Source: Fimbriimonadales bacterium
GTDB taxonomy: Bacteria > Armatimonadota > Fimbriimonadia > Fimbriimonadales > GBS-DC
Direction of reading: 5' to 3'
Length of the DNA stretch: 17,637 bases
Assembly: GCA_026416655.1 (NCBI GenBank)
Contig: JAOAES010000235.1
Location: forward strand, 1 to 17,637
Shown here: positions 1 to 6,573 of the stretch, in pieces
Position numbering within the stretch: position 1 is the first letter of the stretch
Layout of the letters: each line of letters starts with the position of its first letter
Notes under the pieces: generated by a model
Database searches by the model: none
Told to the model about the DNA's origin: nothing
The model's input: only the letters and a program-made list of their open reading frames with translations
Position numbers and translations under genes: made by a program

Positions 1-2
1 TC

Positions 3-491
3 GCGGTCGCCGCGAAGCCAATCTTGCGAACGGTACCCTTACTGGTCGAACATCGCGAGCGATTTATTGAAATCTATACCCGCGCTGACCGCCAGCTGGT
101 GACGGTTATCGAGCTGCTCTCGCCCTCCAATAAACGCCCCAACTCTGCAGGCAGACGCGAGTATTTGGAGAAGCGACGCCAGCTGTTTCAAGCGCGGGTG
201 AACCTGGTGGAAATCGATCTGGTTCTGCAAGGCGAGCGGATGCCCACCAACGAGCCTCTGCCCGAAGCCGACTACTATGCGCTGGTCGCGCGCCGCTATC
301 GATTGCCCGTCGTGGAAATCTATCCCTGGAAGCTGGGAGAGCCGATGCCGACGATTCCTGTGCCGCTCCTGCGCGAAGACCCCGACGCGCTCCTGAACCT
401 GCAGGAGGTTTACGAACAGGTCTACGCGCGCGCCCGCTACGACCTGCAGCTGGACTTCTCGAAGCCGCTACCTGAGTCGGTCTCGCCATGA
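3..491 (+). CDS. DUF4058 family protein, C-terminal part (5' end outside window)
   Basis: The frame is open from the left edge, so the gene begins upstream; the internal TTG at 24 is not a convincing start. The visible ~160 residues carry the DUF4058 pattern as I know it: VIELLSPSNK, then a Y-x-x-KR-x-x-L stretch, then LVEIDLVLQG, a Y-x-ALVARRYR segment, EIYPWKLGEPMPTIPVPL, and a C-terminal LNLQEVYEQVYARARYDLQLDF. The function of DUF4058 is unknown. It is a soluble family often present in several copies in cyanobacteria, planctomycetes and related groups, and the early IELLSP region resembles a nuclease-like core (inference only). The stop codon overlaps the anmK start as ATGA (488-491), suggesting translational coupling. 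Family assignment is fairly sure; function is not. Confidence 0.75.
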   Translation, partial: AVAAKPILRTVPLLVEHRERFIEIYTRADRQLVTVIELLSPSNKRPNSAGRREYLEKRRQLFQARVNLVEIDLVLQGERMPTNEPLPEADYYALVARRYRLPVVEIYPWKLGEPMPTIPVPLLREDPDALLNLQEVYEQVYARARYDLQLDFSKPLPESVSP

Positions 492-1678
492 AAACGGCTA
501 CTTTCCCCCTTGCGCCATGCGTGGGCGTCTCCTTAGAGGAAGCGCGCTATGTGATGGGATTGATGGCGGGCACTTCGCTGGACGGTATCGACGCCGCGCT
601 GGTGCGAATCACGGGCGCGGGCGACGAGATACAGATAAAAACGCTTGCCACGCACCACAGCCCCTACACGCCCGAAGAGCGCGGGGGGCTGTTGAACCTG
701 ATTTACGAGACAAGCTTAGCCGACCTGTGCGCCTGGGACGCCTACTTGGGGGAACGGTTTGCGCAAACTGCCCTGGAGTTGCTACAGCGGGCGCAGCCCC
801 CGCGCGTCGACTTCATCGGCTCGCACGGGCAGACGGTGTGGCACGCGCCCGATGGAACCCTGCTGGGCAAGCCAACTCCCAACACACTGCAGATTGGGCA
901 GCCCGATGTCATCGCGGCGCGAGTGGGCGTCCCCGTCGTCGCCGACTTTCGCACGCGCGATATGGCGTATGGCGGGCAGGGCGCGCCGCTCGTGCCCCTC
1001 GTGGACTGGCTCCTGCTGCGCAGCGAGTCGGAGCATCGTGTTGCGCTCAATATCGGGGGAATGGCGAACATCACAATCTTGCCTGCAGGCGGCTCACCCG
1101 ACACCGTACTGGCGTTCGATACAGGACCAGGCAACGCGCTCATCGACGCTGCAGTGCGGCTTCTTACGCAGGGCAAACATACTTACGATAAAGACGGTAA
1201 GTGGGCGTCGGAGGGAAAGGTGAATGAACCTCTCGTGAACTACCTGATGGAACATTCCTATTTTCAGCAGCCTCCGCCGAAGTCCACCGGGCGCGAGACC
1301 TTCGGTGAACAGATGGTAGAATCGCTGTATATTGCGTTTCGGCTAAAGCTGCGTGAATTTGCTGCCACACTGACGGAGTTCACAGCGCGCACGATTGCGG
1401 ACGCGCTGCAGCGGTTTGTGTTGCCTCAATATCCCATCCAACGCATTATTGTTTCAGGCGGCGGCGTGCATAATCCTGTGTTGATGGCGCGTTTACGAGC
1501 GCAGCTGCCCAACATGCGCTTCGAACCCTCTGCCCAATACGGCATAGACCCCGACTTCAAAGAGGCGATTGCCTTCGCCGTGTTAGCCGACCGATTCATG
1601 CAGGGCTTACCCGCGACTTACCCCAACACGACGGGCGCACGCCAGCCATCTTTGGCGGGCAAACTGGCATTACCGTGA
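488..1678 (+). CDS. anmK: Anhydro-N-acetylmuramic acid kinase
   Basis: AnmK cleaves the 1,6-anhydro bond of anhMurNAc and phosphorylates it with ATP to give MurNAc-6-phosphate, a cytoplasmic step in peptidoglycan recycling. The 396-residue product has the family signatures in order: GLMAGTSLDGID (residues 24-35, phosphate-binding ASKHA fold), SHGQTVWH (112-119), QIGQPDVIA, DFRTRDMAYGGQGAPLVP with probable catalytic Asp158, NIGGMANI (188-195), FDTGPGNALID (210-220), KSTGRETFG, and a C-terminal SGGGVHNPVL. The start at 488 overlaps the upstream stop and adds about 20 residues before the conserved core; GTG at 551 or ATG at 554 are possible alternatives. MurQ, the usual next enzyme, is not in this window. 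It converges on dnaA with 66 bp between the stops. Confidence 0.95.
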   Translation: MKTATFPLAPCVGVSLEEARYVMGLMAGTSLDGIDAALVRITGAGDEIQIKTLATHHSPYTPEERGGLLNLIYETSLADLCAWDAYLGERFAQTALELLQRAQPPRVDFIGSHGQTVWHAPDGTLLGKPTPNTLQIGQPDVIAARVGVPVVADFRTRDMAYGGQGAPLVPLVDWLLLRSESEHRVALNIGGMANITILPAGGSPDTVLAFDTGPGNALIDAAVRLLTQGKHTYDKDGKWASEGKVNEPLVNYLMEHSYFQQPPPKSTGRETFGEQMVESLYIAFRLKLREFAATLTEFTARTIADALQRFVLPQYPIQRIIVSGGGVHNPVLMARLRAQLPNMRFEPSAQYGIDPDFKEAIAFAVLADRFMQGLPATYPNTTGARQPSLAGKLALP

Positions 1679-1744
1679 TGGAACAAGAAACTGCAAGTGG
1701 CGGCAGACCCTCTTATGGCAAGGAACTCTACGCTACGCTGCTGT

Positions 1745-3151
1745 TTATCCCACCCGTCGGCGCAGGCGTTGGACGCGCTCACGCAAGCGGGGATCTCGGC
1801 GGAGGCGTTGCTCCGCCTGTTTGTAGGCGTGCAGCACAGTGGTGTGGTCGCTGCGTCCGAGCGCTTCAGCGATGCGCGTCCACGATTCGCCCGTCGCCTC
1901 GCGGGCGAGGAACGCGACAATCTGGCGCGCCTGGACAATCTCGCCGCGGCGGCTGCTGCCCGTGAGTTCTTCTGGGGGCACGCCCAGTTCCTCGCACACG
2001 AGCCGCACAATCTTGTCCAGCGAGGGAATCTGAGGCGCGCTGGGCTGCGCGTTCACCAGATACGCTTGCAGCGCGTGTGCGGCCAGCTCCAGTGTAATCG
2101 GCTCGCCTGTGATGGAACTTTGCGCAATCAGGCGTGTCAATACGCCCTCCAGCACGCGAATGTTGGACTGAATCTTATTCGCGATGAACTCGGCAATCTC
2201 CAACGGCAGCAGCACGCCGTCGCGTTCCGCCTTGTTCAGCAGGATGGCGATGCGCGTTTCCAGGTCGGGCGGCGCAATGTCGGCGCACAGTCCCATCTCG
2301 AATCGCGAGCGTAGCCGCTCCTCGATGCCAATCAGGTCGCGCGGGGCTTTATCGCTGGTCATCACGAGCTGACGCCCCGCCCCATAGAGCATGTTGAAGA
2401 TGTGGAAAAACTCCTCCTGCGTGCGCTCCTTGCCCGCGATGAACTGCACATCATCGACCAACCAGAGTTGCACGGCGCGGTAGCGCTCTCGAAACTCGTC
2501 GGCTTTCTGTTGGCGTGTCGCCTGTACATAACTGCGCAGAAACTCCTCGCCGCTAACGTAGATGACACGGGCATTCGGGACTCGCTGCAAGTACCCCTGC
2601 CCGATGGCGTGTAGCAGGTGCGTCTTACCCAAGCCGGGCGCGCTGTAGATAAAGAGCGGATTATAGCGGTTGCCTGCGCCTTGCGCCACAGCGAGGGCGG
2701 CGGCATGCGCCAGACGATTACTCTTACCTACCACGAAAGTCTCGAAGGTGAAGTTCGGATTGAACTCAGGCGGCGGATAGGCTGGATGCGGCGTCGCCGT
2801 CGGCATGGAGGCGACCGCGACAGGCGCCGGGGCAGGTTCAGCCTCCTGCGCTGTGTTCTCGCCAATCAAGGCGATAGAAACAGGAAACCCCAGCTGCTGG
2901 CTTAGCAGTTCCTGCAGGTCGCGCTGGTAGCGCTGCTGCACCCAGTTCCGTCCGAACGCGCTGTCCAGCTGCAGACGCACCTGATCGCCCTCGATACCTG
3001 CCAGCGTAATCGCTTCCAAGTACCGACGGCTGGAGAGAGGAATTCGAGGCAGCAACGCCTGAATCACATTGCGCCACGCCCGACGCAACCGCGCCGCGTC
3101 GATATCCTCCCCAAGTTGCAACTGCTCTGGCGCATAGTCATCCCTGCGCAT
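1745..3151 (-). CDS. dnaA: Chromosomal replication initiator protein DnaA
   Basis: DnaA is the AAA+ ATPase that binds oriC and opens the duplex to start replication. The 468-residue protein has a domain I-like N-terminus (about 15-95), a Pro/Ala-rich linker (about 100-130), the AAA+ domain (about 133-345) and a C-terminal DNA-binding domain (about 375-468). Visible motifs are GLGKTHLLHAIG (173-184), LWLVDDVQF with Walker B Asp233/Asp234, sensor I around TSD (265-267), the RLRSRF arginine-finger region (279-284), the sensor II region IRVLEG (331-336), and the domain IV signature DHTTVLHA (435-442). One oddity is that the usual YGGxGLGKT P-loop reads YSAPGLGKT, so the first Gly of GxxxxGKT is Ser170. 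dnaN is not adjacent. The ATG at 3151 fits the expected domain I length. Confidence 0.97.
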   Translation of the reverse strand: MRRDDYAPEQLQLGEDIDAARLRRAWRNVIQALLPRIPLSSRRYLEAITLAGIEGDQVRLQLDSAFGRNWVQQRYQRDLQELLSQQLGFPVSIALIGENTAQEAEPAPAPVAVASMPTATPHPAYPPPEFNPNFTFETFVVGKSNRLAHAAALAVAQGAGNRYNPLFIYSAPGLGKTHLLHAIGQGYLQRVPNARVIYVSGEEFLRSYVQATRQQKADEFRERYRAVQLWLVDDVQFIAGKERTQEEFFHIFNMLYGAGRQLVMTSDKAPRDLIGIEERLRSRFEMGLCADIAPPDLETRIAILLNKAERDGVLLPLEIAEFIANKIQSNIRVLEGVLTRLIAQSSITGEPITLELAAHALQAYLVNAQPSAPQIPSLDKIVRLVCEELGVPPEELTGSSRRGEIVQARQIVAFLAREATGESWTRIAEALGRSDHTTVLHAYKQAEQRLRRDPRLRERVQRLRRRVG

Positions 3152-3188
3152 AGTGGTAAATGCGTCCCTGCTCTCGCCTGTGGAGCGG

Positions 3189-3194
3189 AGTATA
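3189..3194 (-). promoter_or_regulatory. Candidate -10 element for dnaA
   Basis: Read on the minus strand this is TATACT inside an AT-rich stretch, about 37 nt upstream of the dnaA ATG. No good -35 match is seen at the usual spacing, so the assignment rests on the -10 alone. Confidence 0.35.
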
Positions 3195-3215
3195 TATTAG
3201 CATGCCGTTCGCCCC

Positions 3216-3238
3216 TTCCTGCAAGTGTTAAGCAGGAA
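3216..3238. repeat. Inverted repeat upstream of dnaA (7-bp arms, 9-nt loop)
   Basis: The arms TTCCTGC (3216-3222) and GCAGGAA (3232-3238) are perfectly complementary and flank AAGTGTTAA. It lies where the -35 region of the candidate dnaA promoter would fall, so it could be an operator. It does not match the DnaA-box consensus and has no T-tract. Confidence 0.35.
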
Positions 3239-3417
3239 TGAAACCCTAAAGAACGACTTTGAGATGACTGAACAGGCTAATGATTCTCGCTTTCGCGTTT
3301 TTTCAAGCATTTTAGCGTTCCTTCAGGCTTTTTCTCTTTGAAACCAATCGGTTGTGGCATCTTCAGCCCCCTATACAAGATTTGCCCCTCCCACCTTTCA
3401 AAACATTCAGATTCAGG

Positions 3418-3423
3418 TATAAT
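3418..3423 (+). promoter_or_regulatory. -10 element of a probable leaderless phoU promoter
   Basis: A perfect TATAAT preceded by GG ends 8 nt before the phoU ATG at 3432. A weak TTTCAA lies at 3396-3401 with 16-bp spacing. Transcription would begin at or within a base or two of the start codon, and no Shine-Dalgarno sequence is present in the gap. Confidence 0.6.
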
Positions 3424-3431
3424 CATCGCCC

Positions 3432-4190
3432 ATGATGACGCGGCAAGCTTTCGATGCGGAACTTCAGGAGTTGGAGACAAAGGTGCTTGCAATGGCAAGC
3501 ATCGTGGAGGGGATGGTCGCCGATGCGGTGGAGGCGCTCTGGCGAAACGATATGCAACGCGCTGAACAGGTGCTCAAACGGGATGACGAGGTGGATCAGA
3601 TCGATGTGGAGATCGAATCCAGCTGTCTGCGCCTACTCGCTCTGCAACAGCCGATGGGCAGCGACCTGCGCATCATCGGGACGATTATGAAGATGATTAC
3701 CGACATCGAGCGCATCGGCGATTACGCGGTCGATGTCGCCAAAGCTGCGCGCAAGATTCACGACGAGCCGCCCGTAGAACAGATGGTGGACATCCCCCGC
3801 CTCGCGAACGCCGCGCGCCGCATGCTGCTGGAGAGCATCGAAGCGTATGTTAAGCGCGACTTGCAGAAGGTCATCCATGTGTGTCAGCAGGACGACGAAG
3901 TGGACGAAATCTACCGACGCATTCGCACACAGCTACAGGAGATTATGCGCACGCATCCTGAACAGGTAACGGCGGCTTCATGGCTGCTGCTGACAGCGCA
4001 CTATCTGGAACGGATTGCTGACCACGCCACGAACATCGCCGAGCGTGTCTGGTTCATGGAGACGGGACGCTTGGAGCAGCTGGCTAAGAAGCACAAGAGC
4101 GGCGCGCTGGAGGAGGCGTTCGCCGAAGCCGCGCAGCACGCCGCTGAGACGCAGACCGGCGAAACCGACTCGAATGCCCTCCCTGTCTGA
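3432..4190 (+). CDS. phoU: PhoU-family phosphate signalling/uptake regulator
   Basis: PhoU couples the PstSCAB phosphate transporter to the PhoR/PhoB two-component system and represses it when phosphate is plentiful. The 252-residue product consists of two PhoU repeats (about 10-115 and 120-215), each ending in the expected acidic metal-binding signature: DIERIGDYAVDVAK (residues 91-104) and YLERIADHATNIAE (with Glu193 and Asp197). MGSDLRIIGTIMKM (75-88) is also typical. Length matches the family (about 220-250), apart from a hydrophilic Glu/Ala-rich tail of some 30 residues. No pst, phoR or phoB gene is near, which is unusual because phoU normally closes a pst operon. A second ATG at 3435 could serve as start. 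The last 17 bp overlap the next gene. Confidence 0.93.
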   Translation: MMTRQAFDAELQELETKVLAMASIVEGMVADAVEALWRNDMQRAEQVLKRDDEVDQIDVEIESSCLRLLALQQPMGSDLRIIGTIMKMITDIERIGDYAVDVAKAARKIHDEPPVEQMVDIPRLANAARRMLLESIEAYVKRDLQKVIHVCQQDDEVDEIYRRIRTQLQEIMRTHPEQVTAASWLLLTAHYLERIADHATNIAERVWFMETGRLEQLAKKHKSGALEEAFAEAAQHAAETQTGETDSNALPV

Positions 4191-4848
4191 ACGCTGGCAA
4201 CTGCTACAGGAACGAATCGCCGCCGCGTGCGCGCGTGTCGGGCGCGATCCCGCGACGATTCGCGTCGTCGCGGTGAGCAAAGGCATCACGCCGGAACGCA
4301 TCGCTGAAGCCTACGCGCTCGGACTGCGCGACTTCGGCGAAAACTATTGGCAGGAAGCCCGCGCCAAACTCGACGCCCTGCCCCACGACATACGGTGGCA
4401 TTTCATCGGGCATCTCCAAACCAATAAGGTCAAATATGTTGTGGGGCGATTTGCATTAATACAAGTGGTAGATAGGGTATCCTTACTGCAGGAGATTCAG
4501 CGCGTGGCAATACGCCAAGAGGTTGTGCAACCGGTGCTGATTGAGGTGCGCCTTGCAGAGGTGGAAGGCAGGGCGGGCGTGGCGTTGAGCGATGCACCTG
4601 CGCTCATCGAGCGAACGCTCGAGACGCCTGGCGTCGTCTTGCACGGGCTGATGGGCGTCGCGCCCTACACAGACGATGAACGGGCGATTCGCGCATCGTT
4701 CCAGAGCCTGCGTCGCCTCTATGAGCAGTTGCCTGCACCGAATCGACAGTGGCTCTCGATGGGCATGAGCCACGACTTTGAAATCGCTATCGAGGAGGGC
4801 AGCACGATGCTGCGACTCGGAACCGCGCTTTTTGGCGAACGCGCGTAG
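4174..4848 (+). CDS. YggS/YlmE (PROSC) family PLP-binding protein
   Basis: This family binds pyridoxal 5'-phosphate without known catalysis and maintains vitamin B6 and amino-acid homeostasis. The 224-residue protein has the alanine-racemase-like TIM-barrel signatures: VVAVSKG with the PLP lysine at residue 36, FGENYWQEARAK, WHFIGHLQTNKVK, HGLMGVAPY, and the phosphate-binding end MGMSHDFEIAIEEGSTMLRLGTALFG. The frame is open further upstream, but that part is an Arg/Ser-rich out-of-frame reading of phoU. The ATG at 4174 gives the family's normal N-terminus (SLSERWQLLQERIAAACARVGR) and length. It overlaps phoU by 17 bp and is probably cotranscribed. sepF follows after 191 bp, echoing the ylmE-sepF pair known from dcw clusters. 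Confidence 0.93.
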   Translation: MPSLSERWQLLQERIAAACARVGRDPATIRVVAVSKGITPERIAEAYALGLRDFGENYWQEARAKLDALPHDIRWHFIGHLQTNKVKYVVGRFALIQVVDRVSLLQEIQRVAIRQEVVQPVLIEVRLAEVEGRAGVALSDAPALIERTLETPGVVLHGLMGVAPYTDDERAIRASFQSLRRLYEQLPAPNRQWLSMGMSHDFEIAIEEGSTMLRLGTALFGERA

Positions 4849-4863
4849 CAGGGGCGTCTCGCC

Positions 4864-5001
4864 GATGCGCTGTGTTGCTTGAGCGGGACGCTCAAGCCAC
4901 GATTGCTTGGATGCGCTGTGTTGCTTGAGCGGGACGCTCAAGCTACGATTGCTTGGATATGCTGGGTTGCTTGAGCGGGACGCTCAAGCCACGATTGCTT
5001 G
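4864..5001 (+). repeat. Three 46-bp tandem repeats, each with a 9+9 bp palindrome
   Basis: Units are 4864-4909, 4910-4955 and 4956-5001, differing at only a few positions. Each contains the palindrome GCTTGAGCG-GGA-CGCTCAAGC (4877-4897, 4923-4943, 4969-4989) followed by a conserved ACGATTGCTTG. The array fills most of the gap between the yggS-like gene and sepF. No T-tract follows the palindromes, so they are not typical terminators. The same palindrome recurs near 6187-6258. Confidence 0.9.
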
Positions 5002-5018
5002 GACAGAACTGTCCAAGC
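4997..5018 (+). repeat. 10+10 bp palindrome at the end of the tandem array
   Basis: GCTTGGACAG (4997-5006) and CTGTCCAAGC (5009-5018) are perfect complements around AA. It merges with the end of the third tandem unit and lies just upstream of the sepF ribosome binding site. Its counterpart at 6265-6286 has the same core but different, still complementary, outer bases. Confidence 0.85.
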
Positions 5019-5025
5019 ACCTGAC

Positions 5026-5033
5026 AGGGAGGT
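5026..5033 (+). promoter_or_regulatory. Ribosome binding site of sepF
   Basis: AGGGAGGT lies 6 nt before the ATG at 5040 and fixes that start. The 10+10 palindrome ends 7 nt upstream, so a folded stem could affect access to this site. Confidence 0.75.
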
Positions 5034-5039
5034 TCAACC

Positions 5040-5456
5040 ATGAGCCAATATTACGATGAGATGGAGGAGCAATACGAGGATCGGCAGAGCCTGTGGACGC
5101 GCCTGCGTTCGCTGGTCGGCTTGAGCCGCGAAGACGACGAGAGCGAGACTCCGCCCACCGACCGTACCAACATTCGCTACCGTCGATTCCACGCCTACCA
5201 TGTGTGCATCCGCAAGGAGGTGCACAGCCTCGAGGACGCCCGCGTCGCGGCGGACGGGTTGAAAGAGGGCGTACAGCAGATTATCAACCTGGCGTCTACG
5301 CCGCAGGGCGTACGCGAGCGCGTCATCGATTTCCTCAACGGCGTGGTGTATGCCATTGAAGGGAGCGTGGAACGCGTGAGCGAGCATGTGTTCGTCTACG
5401 CGCCGCCTCAGGCGATTTTGGACGCGCCTAACGCTCCACGCTCCGAACGTACCTGA
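5040..5456 (+). CDS. sepF: Cell division protein SepF
   Basis: SepF tethers FtsZ polymers to the membrane and aligns them at the septum. The 138-residue product has the expected plan. An N-terminal segment SLWTRLRSLVGLSREDD (about 17-33) could form the membrane-targeting amphipathic helix, and an acidic linker follows (31-42). The SepF core spans about 52-123: EVHSLEDARVAADGLKEGVQQIINL, then RVIDFLNGVVYAIEGSVERVSEHVFVYAPP, matching the family's DFLxGxVYAxxGxxxRVxxxVFxxxPP pattern. The N-terminal acidic stretch before the helix is longer than usual. It follows a YggS/YlmE homologue as in many dcw clusters, but no ftsZ, ylmG or divIVA is present here. It converges on the minus-strand phage-like block, leaving only 11 bp between stops. 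Confidence 0.92.
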   Translation: MSQYYDEMEEQYEDRQSLWTRLRSLVGLSREDDESETPPTDRTNIRYRRFHAYHVCIRKEVHSLEDARVAADGLKEGVQQIINLASTPQGVRERVIDFLNGVVYAIEGSVERVSEHVFVYAPPQAILDAPNAPRSERT

Positions 5457-5467
5457 GGCACTCGGGG

Positions 5468-5776
5468 CTAAACGACCGGCTCCAGCAGCAGGAGGCGATA
5501 CACCGCCGTATCGCTCATCCGAAACTCTATGGAGTGCAGGACGCGATAGCTCGTGCCGCGCCAGAGCAGGGTCGTCTTCTGAGGCGGGTTCACGCTGGGC
5601 GCAACCGCCACAGCCCATAGCGGGCGCGCCAGCGATTCCAGCTCGTCGTGCGCAAAAAGCCAGCGTAGCAGACCGCTGGGGGGCTGGAAAAAGATTCCCC
5701 GATAAGACTGCCCGCCTGCCTGAAACGACTCTCCGTAGCGGCGTAGCCAGTAGTTCAGAGCGGCGCGAACCATCAT
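5468..5776 (-). CDS. Small phage-like protein, possible head-tail stopper (gp16-like)
   Basis: The 102-residue product begins MVRAALNYWLRRYGESFQ, followed by a predicted beta-rich body (GIFFQPP, VAVAPSVNPPQKTTLLWRGTSYRVLHSIEF, AVYRLLLLEPVV). An N-terminal helix with R-x-x-GE, then a small beta-barrel ending in a 'W/GxxYRV' strand, resembles head-closure/stopper proteins of siphophages; this is pattern-level similarity only. Its position directly after a connector-like gene matches the SPP1 gp15-gp16 order. The start is well supported: an ATGA overlap with the upstream stop (5773-5776) and AGGAGG at 5784-5789 on the minus strand. It ends 11 bp from the sepF stop, with no further phage gene beyond. 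Confidence 0.55.
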   Translation of the reverse strand: MMVRAALNYWLRRYGESFQAGGQSYRGIFFQPPSGLLRWLFAHDELESLARPLWAVAVAPSVNPPQKTTLLWRGTSYRVLHSIEFRMSDTAVYRLLLLEPVV

Positions 5777-6171
5777 TCCCGTTCCTCCTCGCGAGCGCGA
5801 TAGAGATAAAGCAGCTGCGCGTCCCGTTTCAGAAACGGCTTGAGACGGGCGTAGCCCTGTGCTTTCAGCCCGAACGGATCACGCGGGTTGCGCAGCGCGG
5901 GCGGCTCGACCTGCAGCCAGCCGAGCCGAAACCCCGTCCACGCGCCCAGCTCGCGATAGAGCGTCGCGCCCATCTCACCCGCAATCACCTCCAGCGCGCC
6001 CAGGTTCAGCGTCGCAACTAAGTCTGCGTCGCTGGAGTTAAGGTAGGCTGGCTCAATCGCATAGCGCAGCGCAGGCAGCATCTCGCTAATCAGCGCGTCG
6101 ATCTCGGCATCGTACTCGTTGCTCGTGATGCGCAGTTTGCGTTTCACATCGGCGCGGGATACGGTAAGCAT
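5773..6171 (-). CDS. Phage gp6/gp15-like head-tail connector protein (probable)
   Basis: The 132-residue product begins MLTVSRADVKRKLRITSNEYDAEIDALISEMLPALRYAIEPAYL, which fits the all-helical gp6-like connector family: 'L-xVxxxDVKxxLRI-xxxYDxEIxxLIxxA' followed by further helices. In tailed phages this protein forms the ring between portal and stopper. The second half (ATLNLGALEVIAGEMGATLYRELG, about 50-75) also looks helical. The tail (RDPFGLKAQGYARLKPFLKRDAQLLYLYRAREEERE) is basic and unassigned. A G-rich Shine-Dalgarno-like run lies just upstream of the ATG at 6171. No portal, capsid or terminase gene is nearby, so it may be a remnant or have been co-opted. Confidence 0.6.
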   Translation of the reverse strand: MLTVSRADVKRKLRITSNEYDAEIDALISEMLPALRYAIEPAYLNSSDADLVATLNLGALEVIAGEMGATLYRELGAWTGFRLGWLQVEPPALRNPRDPFGLKAQGYARLKPFLKRDAQLLYLYRAREEERE

Positions 6172-6186
6172 ATTCCCCCCTTCGTG

Positions 6187-6207
6187 GCTTGAGCGTCTCG
6201 CTCAAGC
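6187..6207. repeat. Palindrome GCTTGAGCG-TCT-CGCTCAAGC
   Basis: The 9-bp arms (6187-6195 and 6199-6207) are identical to those in the 4864-5001 array. The TCT loop is the complement of the AGA loop at 6238-6258, so the two copies here lie in opposite orientation. No T-tract follows. Confidence 0.85.
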
Positions 6208-6210
6208 ACG

Positions 6211-6234
6211 GCACACGGACAAGACCGTTCGTGC
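6211..6234. repeat. Imperfect palindrome between two perfect ones
   Basis: GCACACGGAC ... GTTCGTGC can pair imperfectly around AAGACC. It looks like a decayed copy of the 6265-6286 element, sharing GCAC at the outer end and a GGACA-like core. Confidence 0.5.
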
Positions 6235-6237
6235 GAG

Positions 6238-6258
6238 GCTTGAGCGAGACGCTCAAGC
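6238..6258. repeat. Palindrome GCTTGAGCG-AGA-CGCTCAAGC
   Basis: Perfect 9-bp arms (6238-6246 and 6250-6258) are shared with the other copies, and the loop is AGA. It is followed by CCACAAT, comparable to the CCACGAT that follows the palindrome in the 46-bp units. Confidence 0.85.
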
Positions 6259-6264
6259 CACAAT

Positions 6265-6286
6265 GCACGGACAGGACTGTCCGTGC
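6265..6286. repeat. 10+10 bp palindrome with GGACAG/CTGTCC core
   Basis: GCACGGACAG (6265-6274) and CTGTCCGTGC (6277-6286) pair perfectly around GA. Compared with 4997-5018, both arms have changed together (TT/AA there, AC/GT here), so pairing is kept. Its last base touches the stop codon of the minus-strand gene at 6286-6561. Confidence 0.85.
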
Positions 6287-6561
6287 TACGGTTTGTTTGC
6301 CTCCTGCCACTGTGTAATCGCGTGGCGCAGGCTCATCAGGGCGTCGCGCACGTCGTCCAGCGCGAGTTCCAACCGCTCATAGCTCGCCTCCGTGCGGGCG
6401 ACGCTGTCGCGCAGGTAGGCGATAAACTCGTCGGTAATCGCTTGCTCCTGACGCTGCGCCGATTCCACCAGTTTGTCCATGCGCGTCAGAATCTGGCGGG
6501 TTAGCAGAAACGCCCAGCCCACCAGCGCGCTAATAATCGGGATCAGTTGTGTCCAGTCCAT
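6286..6561 (-). CDS. Small membrane-anchored coiled-coil protein, function unknown
   Basis: The 91-residue product has one N-terminal hydrophobic segment (about residues 6-24, LIPIISALVGWAFLLTRQIL) and then a long charged helix (about 28-90) with heptad-like spacing and repeated Glu/Arg/Leu, likely a coiled coil. Proteins of this layout are common in phage late regions near holin or lysis genes, but nothing here proves such a role. GGGAGG upstream of the ATG at 6561 supports the start. It sits 12 bp after the 67-residue gene, and 114 bp of palindromic repeats separate it from the connector-like gene. I do not recognise the family. Confidence 0.55.
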   Translation of the reverse strand: MDWTQLIPIISALVGWAFLLTRQILTRMDKLVESAQRQEQAITDEFIAYLRDSVARTEASYERLELALDDVRDALMSLRHAITQWQEANKP

Positions 6562-6573
6562 CGCGTGCCTCCC

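Noticed and set aside
1697..2314. 205-residue open frame on the plus strand opposite dnaA
   Set aside because: The dnaA protein on the other strand has full family motifs; this frame is its complement and has no recognisable domain.
3152..3431. oriC next to dnaA
   Set aside because: No cluster of TTATNCACA boxes is visible; the nearest match (TGTGGAGCG) is poor.
4864..5001. CRISPR-like array
   Set aside because: The 46-bp units are directly adjacent and nearly identical throughout; there are no variable spacers and no cas genes.
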